64,000 nt of DNA from Odontesthes bonariensis (taxonomy: Eukaryota; Chordata; Actinopteri; Atheriniformes; Atherinopsidae), in the NCBI RefSeq assembly GCF_027942865.1, contig NC_134511.1:1968567-2032566 (forward strand), read 5' to 3'. Under the pieces are notes generated by a model. That model saw nothing but the letters and a program-made list of their open reading frames with translations, had not been told where the DNA came from and did not search any database. The position numbers and the translations under genes are program-made. Below are positions 49,301 through 58,705 of this stretch, piece by piece; position 1 is the stretch's first letter, and the number at the start of each line of letters is the position of its first letter.

Positions 49301-52300
49301 TGATGGAGATGAACGACCTCTCAGTTCATCAGGAGATCCAAGAGTTCCTGAAGTCAAAGAACAGATCAGAGAAGAAGAAACTCTCTGAGATCCACTGCTC
49401 AGCTCTGGCCTACATGCTGCAGATGTCAGAGGAGGTTCTGGAAGAGTTCGACCTGAAGAAGTACAGCACAACATATGAGGGACGAAGGAGGCTGATTCCA
49501 GCTGTGAGGAACTGCAGAAAGGCTCGGTGAGTTGATGTGTTCATTGACTTCATGAGTCAGTGTAGATTAGTAGTTTAGTTCCCTAAAAGCCGTTTCTGCA
49601 CATGAACAGCAGAGATGTTCTGGAGAACCTGCAGACAGGTTCATCTGGACCTTTCCCACAGTTTCTGCTCACATGTGCTTCACAGCAGCAGACCTACTGT
49701 TGGAGGCAGGAAGCCAGCATTAACCTGCTGTTTCCACTGTTTCCCATGTGGGCCTGCTTTATGCCCACATGGCCGGTCCCCAACACAACCAGAAGCTAAG
49801 AAATCTGCCCAGCACATAAAGAGTGTTTCCATGGCAACCTGACTCACAGGAGAGCATCTTGGACAGATTGGGCCAGTTCCCAGCTCACTGGAAATGGTGC
49901 TACAGAAATCTGTGGGAATATGTTGGAACAAGTATTTTGGGGGTTTAAAGTTTTACTGAACTGGATCATTAAGAGCATTTGTCAGAATAAAAGTTTTTGT
50001 TGGTAAAATTGTGATGGTTGGATCAGCAGAAGGTTTTATAGGTGAGCGGCCTCAGTCGGGTCGTTTCATTGTTGGCTGTTGGAGGGATTGATAGTGAAAG
50101 CTTTGGCTCAACAGTCTCTGCCGTCATATCTTTTACTTCATAATGTGCCGCACATTTTCAATGGGAGACAGGTGTGGACTGCAGGCGGGCCAGTTTAGTT
50201 CCTGCACTCTGCTCCTATGAAGCCACGCTGCTGGCACACCTGCAGAATGTGGCCTGGCATCGTCTTGCTGAAATAAGCAGGACGTCCCTGAAAAAGCCGT
50301 GTTGCTCCTGTTTGGAGCTTTCAGCATTAATGGCGCCCTCACAGATGTGCAGGTTACCCACGCCATGGGCACCAACACAGCCCCACACCCTCACAGATGC
50401 TGGCTATGGAACTTTGCTCTGATAACAATCTGGATGCTCCTTTTCCTCTTTAGCCCGGAGGACACCACGTCCATCATTTCCACAAACGGTTTGAAATGTG
50501 GACTCAGACCACAGCACAGTACTGAATGCTAACAGCTTTTATAGCTGCAGATTAGAGATATTAAGACATCCATCTGCAGTGAAACGCAGACGCCATCATC
50601 TGAGAAGACGGCGTGAACTGTGGCCTTTGCACAGAATGTAAATATACGAGGGGAAAGCTCAAAGCGTACCGCCTGCAGTGTTGGAGCTGATGTCTCCGGA
50701 GACATAATGATGTTGCTCTGTGGCAGCTTTCAGAGCCCTGGAGAAGCTAACTGGTGCTTAGAAGCTTCTTAGAGTGGATTCTTCCTGTATATGGGTGTGA
50801 ACAGTCCCAGCTGACAGAGGTTAGCAAAGAGATCGTCTTTCAGCTGTAAATGTTCACTAAGCTGAACTTTTTATAAAGATTCTGGAGTCAAATGAAAGCT
50901 GTAAGAATGTAAAAAGGGTTTTCTGAGCAAAACGTCCTTATTCTGACTTTGGGATCAGATCAAACATGTTTTCAGTCTGAATGTGACACCACATTTCCTT
51001 CTTTATCTGCAGATTAGAGAAAATAATGAAGAAAAGTCCGTTTAAAGGAGCTCAGGTCTGAGAGACTGAAGAGATTAATGATGTCGTGTCAAACACAGGA
51101 AGATGAGATCAGTCACAGATGTGAAGAACAGATGTTCATCAGAGGACATTACATTCACATCACTGTTCAGTCAGAATATGAGTTCAGTTGGTGTTTATAG
51201 TGCAGATTGTCTGATTTTAGTAGAACTGACTTTACGTTTTCTCTCATCACAGACTTGCTGGTTGTAATCTCTCAGAGACTGACTGTGAAGTTGTGGCCTC
51301 TGCTTTAAAGTCCAACCCCTCCCATCTGAAACAACTGGACCTGAGTGACAACGACCTGTCGGATCCAGCAGTGAAACATCTGTCTGCTGGCCTGGAAAGT
51401 CCAAACTGCAGACTGGAGGCTCTGAGGTCAGTTCACTGCAGCTCTTTTACTTCTTCTGTTTTAGTTGAAATGATTTAGTGATATGTGGAAATATCCAAAC
51501 ATTCAGTGTTTCCACATGTCTGAATGAATCCTCCCTTCCATCCTTTTCTCCTGCCAAAGCAATTCTTTCCTCACTTTCACACACTGAAGCAGAGCTGTTC
51601 CTTAGAAAAATCATCCTGGTAAAAAACATTTTTCTTCAGCCATAAAAGGAGAGAAAACACTTTAGATCAGAGGTAAAAATGGAGCAGCTGAAATGTAGCT
51701 TTGACTCACCTTTCTGGCCCATCTGAGAGATGTTTGATCAGTAAAGTTTGGAAAGCTGGATGCAGATTAAACTGCAACAAACTGACAGATCTGCTGCTGC
51801 TGCTGCTCATTTGAACAGGACAAACGTGCAGAGTTCAGTCACTTTAACTCCAACGACTCAGTCTGCTTTGGGCTTTAGCCTCCACCCAGTAATTAGTGAC
51901 AGACTGGAGGAAATGGCAGAGCGCTGACTCTGCACTTTATTTTAAACATGGAGGAGGAAAAATCACCAAAGTTGAGAGGATCACATGCTAAAAGAATCCA
52001 TCACAAAGTGCAGAAACCAGAGAGGAATTCAGAATTACACCACAGAAGAAGAACATGCTGCACACACTCATCTCAGTACTTATTTCCCTTGCTGCTCCTT
52101 CCAAATGTTCATTCTTGCTTTACTAGTGGTTTAAATAATGTGGTAAAATAACTGAATCCTTTCCAAAGATGAGCACTAGTGGCAGAGCCGGATCCAAATA
52201 TGATATTTGGAAAGGCACATGTAGCTGATTAAAGTCAGTTTCAGCCTGCATCCTGCTGGCTTCAGCTTACATGTTTTATTCTTTCTTCAGATTGAGGGAC

Positions 52301-55300
52301 TGCAGGTTGTCAGAGATCAGCTGTGCTTCTCTGGTCTCAGCTCTGAAGTCCAACCCCTCCCAGCTGACAGAACTGGACCTGAGCTGGAACACCATCAGTG
52401 ACTCTGCAGAGAAGGAGCTGAGCAGCTTTCTGCAGAGTCCACACTGTGGACTGAAGACTCTGGGGTCAGACACCATGTTTTAGTTGAGTGTTCAGATTAA
52501 TATGATGTGGAAGTTGTGCTGGTCTTCATGGTAAAGTCTGTGTTCTTCTTCTGGGCTTTAGTTGATGAAATGATGATCTATTAACCCATTTAGGCCGGGA
52601 AAGCATTGCCACATTTCTACCTTTAAAGCCGGGGGCGCTGTTGCGTTATTCTACCTTTAAGGCCGGGAAAGCGTACACGTCTTTTTTCCTGTATAAGGGT
52701 TGTTTTGCACCAATTTTCTTCATATACTTTTATTTTCTTACATTTCTCCATACTTGGCCTACCTGGGGTTGAAAGTCTCGATAAATGCGCAGCGTTTTAG
52801 CGGGCATACACCGGCTTTCAGAGAGTGTCACTCATATTTTGAACAACAAAAATATATATATACATAATTTATTTTAATATTTCACGATCACAATAATCTT
52901 CCAATTTAGAACTACAATAAAAAAAAAGTTTTAAAAAAAAACACAAATAAAATACACTTCAATTGGATCCTTTTTAAATGTATTTTCCCAAGCCAGGCGG
53001 AGCTGCAGCATCAGGATGAAAGTGTAGCAGAAAGCTGTGATTCTTACAAACTCAGTGTACCGAGTATAAAACGTAAACTCACTTTGAAGTAGTGCAGCAG
53101 GGCTCTGCAGGTGGGTTTTACTCCTCCAGTTTCTTTTTCCAGCAGATTTTCAGGTGGCAGAAGTGCTGGGATGAGGTTAACCAGCATAACAGCCATGTTT
53201 TCTACATACAGGAAAAAAGACGTGTACGCTTTCCCGGCCTTAAAGGTGGAATAACGCAACAGCGCCCCCGGCTTTAAAGGTAGAAATGCGGCAATGCTTT
53301 CCCGGCCTAAATGGGTTAAATAATAAGAAAACAGTGAATCTGTCAGACAGAAACAAATCTAGAATCACTGGCTGATGCTTCCAGAGCTCCAGAGTTGCTG
53401 AATATTTCCAGCAGCCCGTTAATCAGCTGATACTAACAAACTCCCCTCCAACTCTGCTGGAAATGAACAATCTTTGACCTGGTTAGAAAACAGCTTTCAT
53501 CACAGCAGCAGTTCTCTTCAGTCAGATTCATTCATGATGACAAAATGCAGCCAGAAAGCTTTTCCCACTGATAACTGAAAGGAAATCACTTTCAGTTGAG
53601 CTTTATTTCATGAATTCTATCAATAATTCCCTGTTACACAATGCCAAGGCCCACTGAAGGTGATGCTGACATTTAGTGACTGTGGGGGAAACACAGAGAA
53701 GAGTTTATCAGAAGAAGAATAACAGGATTGGACGATGGCTGAGAGAACAGCTGTCGGCTAACTTGTTGCTAGGTAACGGCAGATGGAAGGAGGCTGTGAG
53801 TGTGTGTGAGCAGCTTTCCATCAGGTGAGAAATGTGTGAAAACATGCAGCAGAGTCAGTGTTTGATAGCTGTGCAGCCAAAGAGAAGCTGAACAGGTGAA
53901 GTGCTGCGACCCTGTGCAGGTGAGCCCAACACAGACACAAAGGATGATCACTGAGCTGCCATGCAGGAGGGAGGCAGGGACTGCTGCATCACTGCAGATA
54001 CATGCTGTTCTGTTCCCCTGCCGGCTGTGTGCCAGCTGTTCCAGCTGTTTCATTCAGTCAGAGCTCAGAGAGCTGTGAGCAGCATGTGAGTGAATGCAGG
54101 CTGAGAAACATCAAGCTTCATCACTTTCTGTGAGAAACAAACAATCAGATTCAAAGGCCAACAAAGTGCAGCAGAAGTTTATTTCACTTTGATGTAAAGT
54201 TCATTCTTCTTTCATAGGTTTTATTAACACTTTAGTCCCATTTGTCCATATTTGAGATGTTTTCTGTTTTCAGATTCACAAACTTTCTGTCAGATTCTGA
54301 ACTTTTTTCCACCTTCTGACCCGTTTTTTCACTTTCAAACTTTTGCTGCTGACCTGCTTTGAGAGCCCGGACGTCAGCTGACAGGGGGGTTAAATCCTGA
54401 CTGCCAGAGCAGCAGAGGAGGCTGAAGGGACCCCCATCATGCTGCCTTCAGGGACTGTGGGAACTGCAAACCTTTCTCAGACACCTCCTGCACTCTATAT
54501 TTCCATGAGTGCTGGTGAAAATAACCTGCAGCACTGACACACTTTGTTAATGTCAGCTGGTTCTGTCAGCACTCAGCACAGATCAGCTGCTCATCCTCCA
54601 TGATGGACAGCAGCTGGTTCAGAGTCTTTTTCTCTGTTGGCTTCAGCTCACACGTTTTATTCTTTCTTCAGATTGTGGAACTGCAGTTTGTCAGAGATCA
54701 GCTGTGCTTCTGTGGTCTCAGCTCTGAAGTCCAACCCCTCCCATCTGACAGAACTGGACCTGAGCTGGAACACCATCAGAGACTCTGCAGAGAAGGAGCT
54801 GAGCAGCTTTCTGCAGAGTCCACACTGTGGACTGAAGACTCTGGGGTCAGACACCATGTTTTAGTTGTGTGTTCAGATTACTATGATGTGGAAGTTGTGC
54901 TGGTCTTCATGGTAAAGTCTGTGTTCTTCTTCTGGGCTTTAGTTGATGAAATGATGATTCATTAAATCATGTTTTATTCTTTATTCAGATTGAGGCTCTG
55001 CGGTTTATCAGAGATCAGCTGTGCTTCTCTGGCTTCAGCTCTGAAGTCCAACCCCTCCTCCCAGCTGACAGAACTGGACCTGAGCGGGAACAGCCTGAAT
55101 GAATCAGCAGTGAAGGAGCTGTCTGAGCTTCTGAAGAGTCCACACAGCAAACTGCAGACTCTGTGGTCAGTAGAGGGTCGGAGGTCCATGCAGCTCTCAG
55201 CAGTATTTTATCAGACTTTATTTATTATTTATTCTATTTATTAAAGCTGATGGCAGCTGAGGAAGAGAGGCTCTGGAAACACTCGTTTATCTCCTCTCTT

Positions 55301-55330
55301 CTTTCTTCTTCTCTCTACAGCTGGGAGTGA
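35692..55330 (+). CDS. RING-FISNA-NACHT-LRR receptor (NLRC3-like), ten exons
   Basis: Joining exons 35673-35774, 41663-41782, 44462-44581, 45285-45505, 47735-49526, 51253-51426, 52291-52464, 54672-54845, 54989-55165 and 55321 onward keeps all GT-AG phases and gives an open frame of 1014 codons. Order: short N-terminal exon, two 40-residue repeats, RING (~124-171), FISNA (~182-260), NACHT with Walker A GVAGVGKT (~277) and Walker [11 protein letters not shown] (~348), helical region, four LRRs, end CWE. This is the fish-expanded NLR-C type, a cytosolic sensor whose NACHT binds nucleotide to drive oligomerisation. The RING suggests E3 ubiquitin-ligase activity. No CARD, PYD or B30.2 is seen. The start is the first ATG of exon 1; the promoter and any earlier noncoding exon were not found. 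The ligand is unknown. Confidence 0.88.
36785..38419. mobile_element. piggyBac-like non-autonomous element in a foldback arm
   Basis: Starts CCCTTTGATGCACAACATGG right after TTAA and ends GTTGCGCATCAAAGGG. A second, inner pair of similar ends (CCTCTAATGCGCAACATGGG at ~36976 and its inverse near 38375) suggests an element within an element. CAACATGGGTCAAAA and TGACCC motifs recur. The right TTAA copy is missing. No transposase is recognised. Confidence 0.75.
37486..38006 (+). mobile_element. Probable solo LTR fossil
   Basis: A ~520-bp segment starting TG and ending CCTGACA, with a CTTTGTATTTAAG TATA-like region and a TGTCTGCATGTGGGTCC 3' part, the form of teleost Gypsy-type LTRs. The flanks TTATG and GTATG agree in four of five bases. 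No internal coding region remains, so it is a fossil. Boundaries are approximate. Confidence 0.45.
39108..39792. mobile_element. DNA element with long TIRs inside the LINE, copy 1
   Basis: The outer ends are inverted: GCTGCGTGTACACCAAGAGC onward, and its complement ending GTGTACACGCAGC. CTACGCTACCTG and CAGGTAGCGTAG extend the pair. It splits the LINE reverse transcriptase between SLGDSV and [11 protein letters not shown] 64-codon frame at 39428 is unrecognised. Confidence 0.8.
40652..41261. mobile_element. 610-bp insertion carrying a RecQ-like helicase piece
   Basis: CTGGAATG occurs on both sides (40644-40651 and 41262-41269), an 8-bp target duplication as in hAT elements. The second LINE copy is uninterrupted here (GCTCTGGAATGAGCTG). 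The ends TAGCCTGATT and GCCTGGGTA are only weakly inverted. Confidence 0.8.
40758..41078 (-). pseudogene. Captured RecQ-like helicase fragment
   Basis: A 106-codon minus-strand frame reads [20 protein letters not shown] then [20 protein letters not shown]. It carries a Q-motif-like F..K.EQ..AL and Walker A PTGFGKS followed by the L.YQLA.L helix of RecQ-family DNA helicases. Motifs Ia-VI are absent; a potential exon end (CTGGTAGCT) follows the QLAPL block. It looks like a gene fragment picked up by the 610-bp transposon. Confidence 0.65.
41663..41782 (+). other. NLR exon 2 (40-residue repeat, copy 1)
   Basis: Acceptor GTGTTTGCAG; 120 bp encoding [20 protein letters not shown] then [20 protein letters not shown]; donor GTAAGAC. 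Phase 2 in and out. This acidic/Ser-rich peptide repeat is typical of the variable N-terminal exons of fish NLR-C genes. Confidence 0.85.
41929..42290 (+). mobile_element. tRNA-headed SINE-like repeat, copy 2
   Basis: An A-box-like TGGTTAGCACCG at 41929-41940 and a perfect B box GGTTCAACTCC at 41965-41975 give an internal Pol III promoter. The body (CTCCGGGTACTCCGGC, TGATGGACTGGCGGCC) and a (GGAT)n tail at 42272-42288 follow. A second, headless copy lies at 36362-38878. Confidence 0.7.
42291..44322 (+). mobile_element. L2-clade LINE in NLR intron 2, copy 2
   Basis: The tandem-duplicated sister of 38880-41521, with the same RT blocks ([30 protein letters not shown]), the same embedded TIR element and the same (ATTG)n tail at 44279-44322. 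It lacks the RecQ-bearing insertion. A stop interrupts HAFV and a small deletion precedes FDHDIL, so it is dead. Confidence 0.92.
42506..43209. mobile_element. DNA element with long TIRs inside the LINE, copy 2
   Basis: Same element and same position in the LINE as 39108-39792, so it inserted before the tandem duplication. Confidence 0.8.
44462..44581 (+). other. NLR exon 3 (40-residue repeat, copy 2)
   Basis: Encodes [20 protein letters not shown] then [20 protein letters not shown], four residues different from exon 2. Same phase and splice signals. Its upstream intron copies that of exon 2. Confidence 0.85.
45285..45505 (+). other. NLR exon 4 (RING finger)
   Basis: Acceptor GTGTTGACAG, then 221 bp encoding [40 protein letters not shown] and a linker to [14 protein letters not shown]; donor GTCAGA, phase 1 exit. 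The eight RING ligands C-x2-C, C-x-H, C-x2-C, C-x2-C are all present, so zinc binding and E3 activity are plausible. The linker holds a small duplication ([14 protein letters not shown]). Confidence 0.85.
46246..46302. repeat. (AT)n microsatellite in NLR intron 4
   Basis: About 28 AT dinucleotides without interruption. Confidence 0.98.
46490..46760. repeat. Irregular minisatellite, CGATACACGATATTCAGCC
   Basis: About ten copies of ACGATACACGATATTCAGCC with CAACGATACGAT or CTACGATAC spacers of 20-31 bp and a C/T switch (GACATT versus GATATT). It opens with GTAGGGCTGTAGCGATACGC. Confidence 0.9.
47735..49526 (+). other. NLR exon 5 (FISNA and NACHT)
   Basis: Acceptor TTTGGTCGGCAG; 1792 bp without a stop; donor GTGAGT after GCTCG. 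It encodes FISNA ([25 protein letters not shown]), NACHT with P-loop [10 protein letters not shown], Walker [11 protein letters not shown] and sensor-like ARLWITTRP, then CGIPVFCWI and [15 protein letters not shown] of the winged-helix/superhelical region. [11 protein letters not shown] stretch comes from a short AGTTAC repeat. This single large exon is the hallmark of fish NLR-C genes. Confidence 0.95.
49531..51252. other. NLR intron 5
   Basis: Contains the Tc1-like remnant at 50110-50530. No other exon-like frame was found. Confidence 0.6.
50110..50530 (-). mobile_element. Tc1/mariner-like transposase remnant
   Basis: The minus strand encodes [19 protein letters not shown] then [20 protein letters not shown], the second and third catalytic regions (QQD.A..H; DWP..SPDL.PIE) of Tc1-type DD34E transposases. 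Upstream sequence is in other frames and the N-terminal DNA-binding domains are missing. Asp is Asn in the ELNWP block and His replaces Asp in SPHL, so it is inactive. Confidence 0.75.
51253..51426 (+). other. NLR exon 6 (LRR 1)
   Basis: 174 bp, phase 2 in and out, encoding [20 protein letters not shown] then [20 protein letters not shown]. This is one ribonuclease-inhibitor-type LRR pair per exon, as in vertebrate NLRs. Confidence 0.9.
52291..52464 (+). other. NLR exon 7 (LRR 2)
   Basis: 174 bp after TTTCTTCAG, encoding [20 protein letters not shown] and [20 protein letters not shown]. Donor GTCAGA. Nearly identical to exon 8, so the two arose by duplication. Confidence 0.9.
52581..53319. 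mobile_element. TTAA-target foldback in NLR intron 7
   Basis: TTAA at 52581-52584 and 53316-53319 flanks ends CCCATTTAGGCCGGG and CCCGGCCTAAATGGG. The inverted arms extend ~140 bp (through CGTACACGTCTTTTTTCCTG). The sister intron after exon 8 shows the empty site (GATGATTCATTAAATCATG at ~54950). Non-coding. Confidence 0.92.
53320..54671. other. Rest of NLR intron 7
   Basis: No exon-like frame or recognised repeat apart from short pyrimidine-rich tracts. Confidence 0.5.
54672..54845 (+). other. NLR exon 8 (LRR 3)
   Basis: 174 bp encoding [20 protein letters not shown] and [20 protein letters not shown]. Same phase and donor as exon 7, followed by a 143-bp intron that matches the start of intron 7. 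Confidence 0.9.
54989..55165 (+). other. NLR exon 9 (LRR 4)
   Basis: 177 bp, one codon longer than the other LRR exons because of an extra Ser ([20 protein letters not shown]). Donor GTCAGT. It joins in phase 2 to the last exon. Confidence 0.9.
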
Positions 55331-55428
55331 TGAACAGGACGATGTGAGCAGAGAGGATGATCTGTGTCCTGATGATCCACAGGATGAAGCAGCAGCAGCT
55401 GGTGTGCAGAGAGACTCTGACTGCACCC

Positions 55429-55475
<47 letters not shown>

Positions 55476-55980
55476 TGTTTGTATTCTGTGTTTTTCTTCC
55501 TTTGGAATAACCATGTTAAAGTTGGGTTAGAAATGATCAGTAATGGAAACGATCCTTAAACCTTCAGTTCCATCTGAACTTAAAGAACAGCCACAGTCTA
55601 AAGTTTGACACCAGTTTTATTCTCTCGGCTTCATTTTCTGCCTTTAAAAACTGACTTTTAATCTTTTAATCTTTAACTCCATCAGTGGAAATGAGAAGCT
55701 GTCGGTGTGATTCAGTCAGAGACGACTGAGCTGATGGAAATGTGGGAACCTGAAAGGAACATTTGATTATTATTATTGTTACTGCCTCCCAAACAGTTGG
55801 GAAAGATGAAGAAAATAGTGATGTGGCCACACTTTTCTGTCCCGGCAGTCAGGAGGATGTGCCGGCTACTTCTGTGCCGAGTGAAAAGCTGGAGGGGTCG
55901 TAACAAAGAAGAGGAACAGACTGAAGCCCAACTCAGCTGAAATCATCTTGTTGTTAAATAAACATCTTTCAACCTTTCTA
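55321..55980 (+). other. NLR last exon and 3' UTR
   Basis: Acceptor TTCTCTCTACAG; the phase-2 join reads CWE then TGA at 55328-55330. An (ATG)n/(GAT)n run lies at 55428-55474 and the poly(A) signal AATAAA at 55957-55962. A frame in another phase is acidic and open (SREDDLCPDDPQDEAAAAG) but would need a different donor. Confidence 0.65.
55957..55962 (+). terminator. Poly(A) signal of the NLR gene
   Basis: AATAAA followed by CATCTTTCAACC, ~630 bp after the stop codon. It is the first canonical signal after the last exon. Confidence 0.6.
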
Positions 55981-57452
55981 TAAATCTTACTAAAGCATAT
56001 CTCTATTACATACAGTATTTTATGATGGCACAATCACGTTATAACACAACCATATTATTAATGTCTCTAATTAAACAGTCAAACATTTAAAGATGCACAT
56101 GGAACCTTTATTGTTCTGCAGAACAGTGTCTCTCTGTTTTATAACACCCGGCCCTTTAAATGCTGTGTTGAAGGGTGGCCAGCAGATGGCGCCATCATTA
56201 ATTTGACCAAATGCTTTGAAACACTGAACCGTTTCAACACGATGGCTTCATGTTGGTTCAGTGGTTCAGAAAGCTTCGGTTTCTCCATCGCTGGCAAAGA
56301 TTCACAGACCAGGACACAGACGGCCTTTATTTTACAGCAGATAAACAGGAAGGAGGACCTGCAGCAAGGACCACCGGCTGGGACTGGGACCTGGACTCAG
56401 GAAACAAACCATGTATGGAGGTGACTTCCAGCTGTTGCTCACATTCAGAAGATGTCAGACTGCTGTTTGTCCTTGTTTGTCCCTTTTTGTTGGAGCTGCA
56501 GGGACATCAGTGCTGCTCACTCTGCTGTGGAGCAGAAACCAAACAAAGATGCTGCTTTGCAGGGCCGTGCAGAGACCTTCGGAGGGGCAGGTGCTCAAAG
56601 TAAAAAGGGGGCACATGGAGCACCAATATGAAACGCTCCTTTTGTTTTTGCTTTAACGTCCTCTCCTTACGGGGCATCTCTGCAGAATGAAACATGATTG
56701 ATAAACTATAATCTGATGCACATAAAACACACAGTGACATTTCATACTTTTTCAGGACAAACTGTATAGCTACGAATTTGCTCCATGGTGCTGATTCATA
56801 ATCTGCCCTTTATTATTCGTAGTGCTGATAATAAAGTAAAAAATAATTAAATTATATAGAAATCATGTATTTAAATGTATTTGTGCTTGACTATCCACTT
56901 TGCGCAAGAAAGCAAGGTTATAAAAGTTATATATCTATGCATATTATATTTAATTTGTGCGTATACAAATGTTATAAACAAGTACTGATTTGTTTAAATG
57001 AGAGGTTGAGAAAATCACAATTCAGACTTGTTGTATTTATACTAATATAGTCCAAAATTATGTGAATAAGCATGTAGGCTACAGTGCATAGTTTTAGTGA
57101 AATAACCTCGGCCTCATTGAGTCTGGAAACATACATGTAGGAAAAACACTGCAACTCACTGACAGTGAGATCATTCATCTCTCTAATGCACTTTTCCCAT
57201 GACAAAAGAAGCATATAGAAACAAAAGGAAGCCATACATACAGGCATACAGACTCGGGTTGCCAACCGTCCCTTGAAAAACTGAATCGTCCCGTATTGAG
57301 CTGAAAAGGGACGCACTTTGTCCCGTATTACTGTGAGAGTCTAAAAATAGTCAGTATCATGCCAATGGACATTAATAACAGGGGGGAAATGTACGGTAAA
57401 CTTTTTCCCAGGCCCTGTCCTGCTCTGTGACCAATGAGCTGACAGCATATTC
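55981..57452. other. Intergenic, repeat-poor to AT-rich
   Basis: No gene recognised. GGGTTGCCAACCGTCCC at 57257 and GGGACGCACTTTGTCCC at 57308 resemble pieces of the hAT element at 62589-63323. Confidence 0.4.
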
Positions 57453-58256
57453 TAGACCCTCCAGGAAAACGCGGGCTAAAATCCTTGATCTTGCGGGCTA
57501 AAATTCTGGATTTTGTGATAGAATATGCAAGTTTTTTTTAATGATTTTATGCTGTGAAACTGCGAGAAATTGCGGAAACTTGCGAATTATGCAAAAAGTT
57601 GTGAATTATGCAAAGTTGCAAAATATGCTGCTACTGAATGAAAAAGAGTCATTTTAAAGACCTACTTCACAGAAGTTTTTATTTTATTTTAACAAAAGCA
57701 GTTTCACAATACATACACACACACACACACACTTCTCGGTCTCATTCTGTTTCATTTATTCTTTATTTGGCCAATTTCAAGCTTGTACGCTACTCACCTG
57801 GTTTCTGGTAGCCCTCGCAAGGGTTTTGGAGGCTGATGCCTCGGTGAACGTCAGCTGTCTGGCTTTGGCTTTCCTTTCCGCAGCTGCAGAAAGCATTTTC
57901 AAATGTTTCGCGCTGGTAAAGTGTCACCGACGATTTTCTTTTATGCTCCAACACACAGTTGCACGGGGTGCAACTGTGTGTGGCAGTAATGTGCGTCGGT
58001 AGGTGAGATTTGTCTCTCGTTAATTTTCGACATTTTTTTCTCTTCCCAACTTTATGCAGAAAAGTGCAGAGATTGTGAAATCAAGCGAGTCCTGCATATT
58101 TCGCATATTTTGCATGGAAAATGTGATTATTGCGGTGAATATGCGGCTTTTTTTGAAAAATATTGACCCCTGCATAAATCAGCGGTATTTTGCTGATTTT
58201 GCAATAAAATCAGCGATCGCAAAATCGCGTTTTTCTGGAGGGCCTAATATTCACAC
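57453..58256. mobile_element. DNA transposon with CCCTCCAG ends
   Basis: The ends TAGACCCTCCAGGAAAACGC and (inverted) TAGGCCCTCCAGAAAAACGC bound ~804 bp. ATATTC lies directly outside both ends (57447-57452 and 58257-58262), a 6-bp target duplication. The interior repeats GCAAAATATGC/GCGAATTATG motifs and has no transposase. The superfamily is open, since hAT would give 8 bp. Confidence 0.75.
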
Positions 58257-58705
58257 ACAAGAATACGCTCATCCCATTGGTCGAGGTGTTACTGTTGCTC
58301 GCGGAGAAGATAGCGGAAGACAACAAAGCAGCATACACAGCAGTTACGCCGACAGTGCTTTAAGCAGTGGGAGACAAAGCACTCAACTCCAATACTTGAG
58401 TCAAAGTATCGATACTCATGGTCAAATCTTACTCAACTACAAGTAAAAGTCATGTAGTTGAGTAAAACAATTTTACTCACGAGTAAAATACTGAAGAACT
58501 TCCTTTTAAAATACTTAAGTATACAAAAGTACAAAGTACGTTTTCTAATATCAGCACATTGCTGTATTGTTTTCTGAATGCTTTTACAGAACCATGAAAC
58601 TCTGAAACCACTTTATGTAGACTTTTTGCACCACTCTGCTACAGAATAGCAACAGCACGGCAGCTCTGAGCTAACAGTGCAACAGTACGCGTTCATCCAT
58701 TCATT

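Noticed and set aside
55344-55559. Open frame ending in a run of Met residues
   Set aside because: It comes from the (ATG)n microsatellite in the NLR 3' UTR and is out of phase with the exon 9 donor.
56203-56656. Overlapping ORFs of 73-117 codons after the NLR
   Set aside because: Three frames overlap, none with a recognised domain; no splice signals or promoter tie them to a gene.
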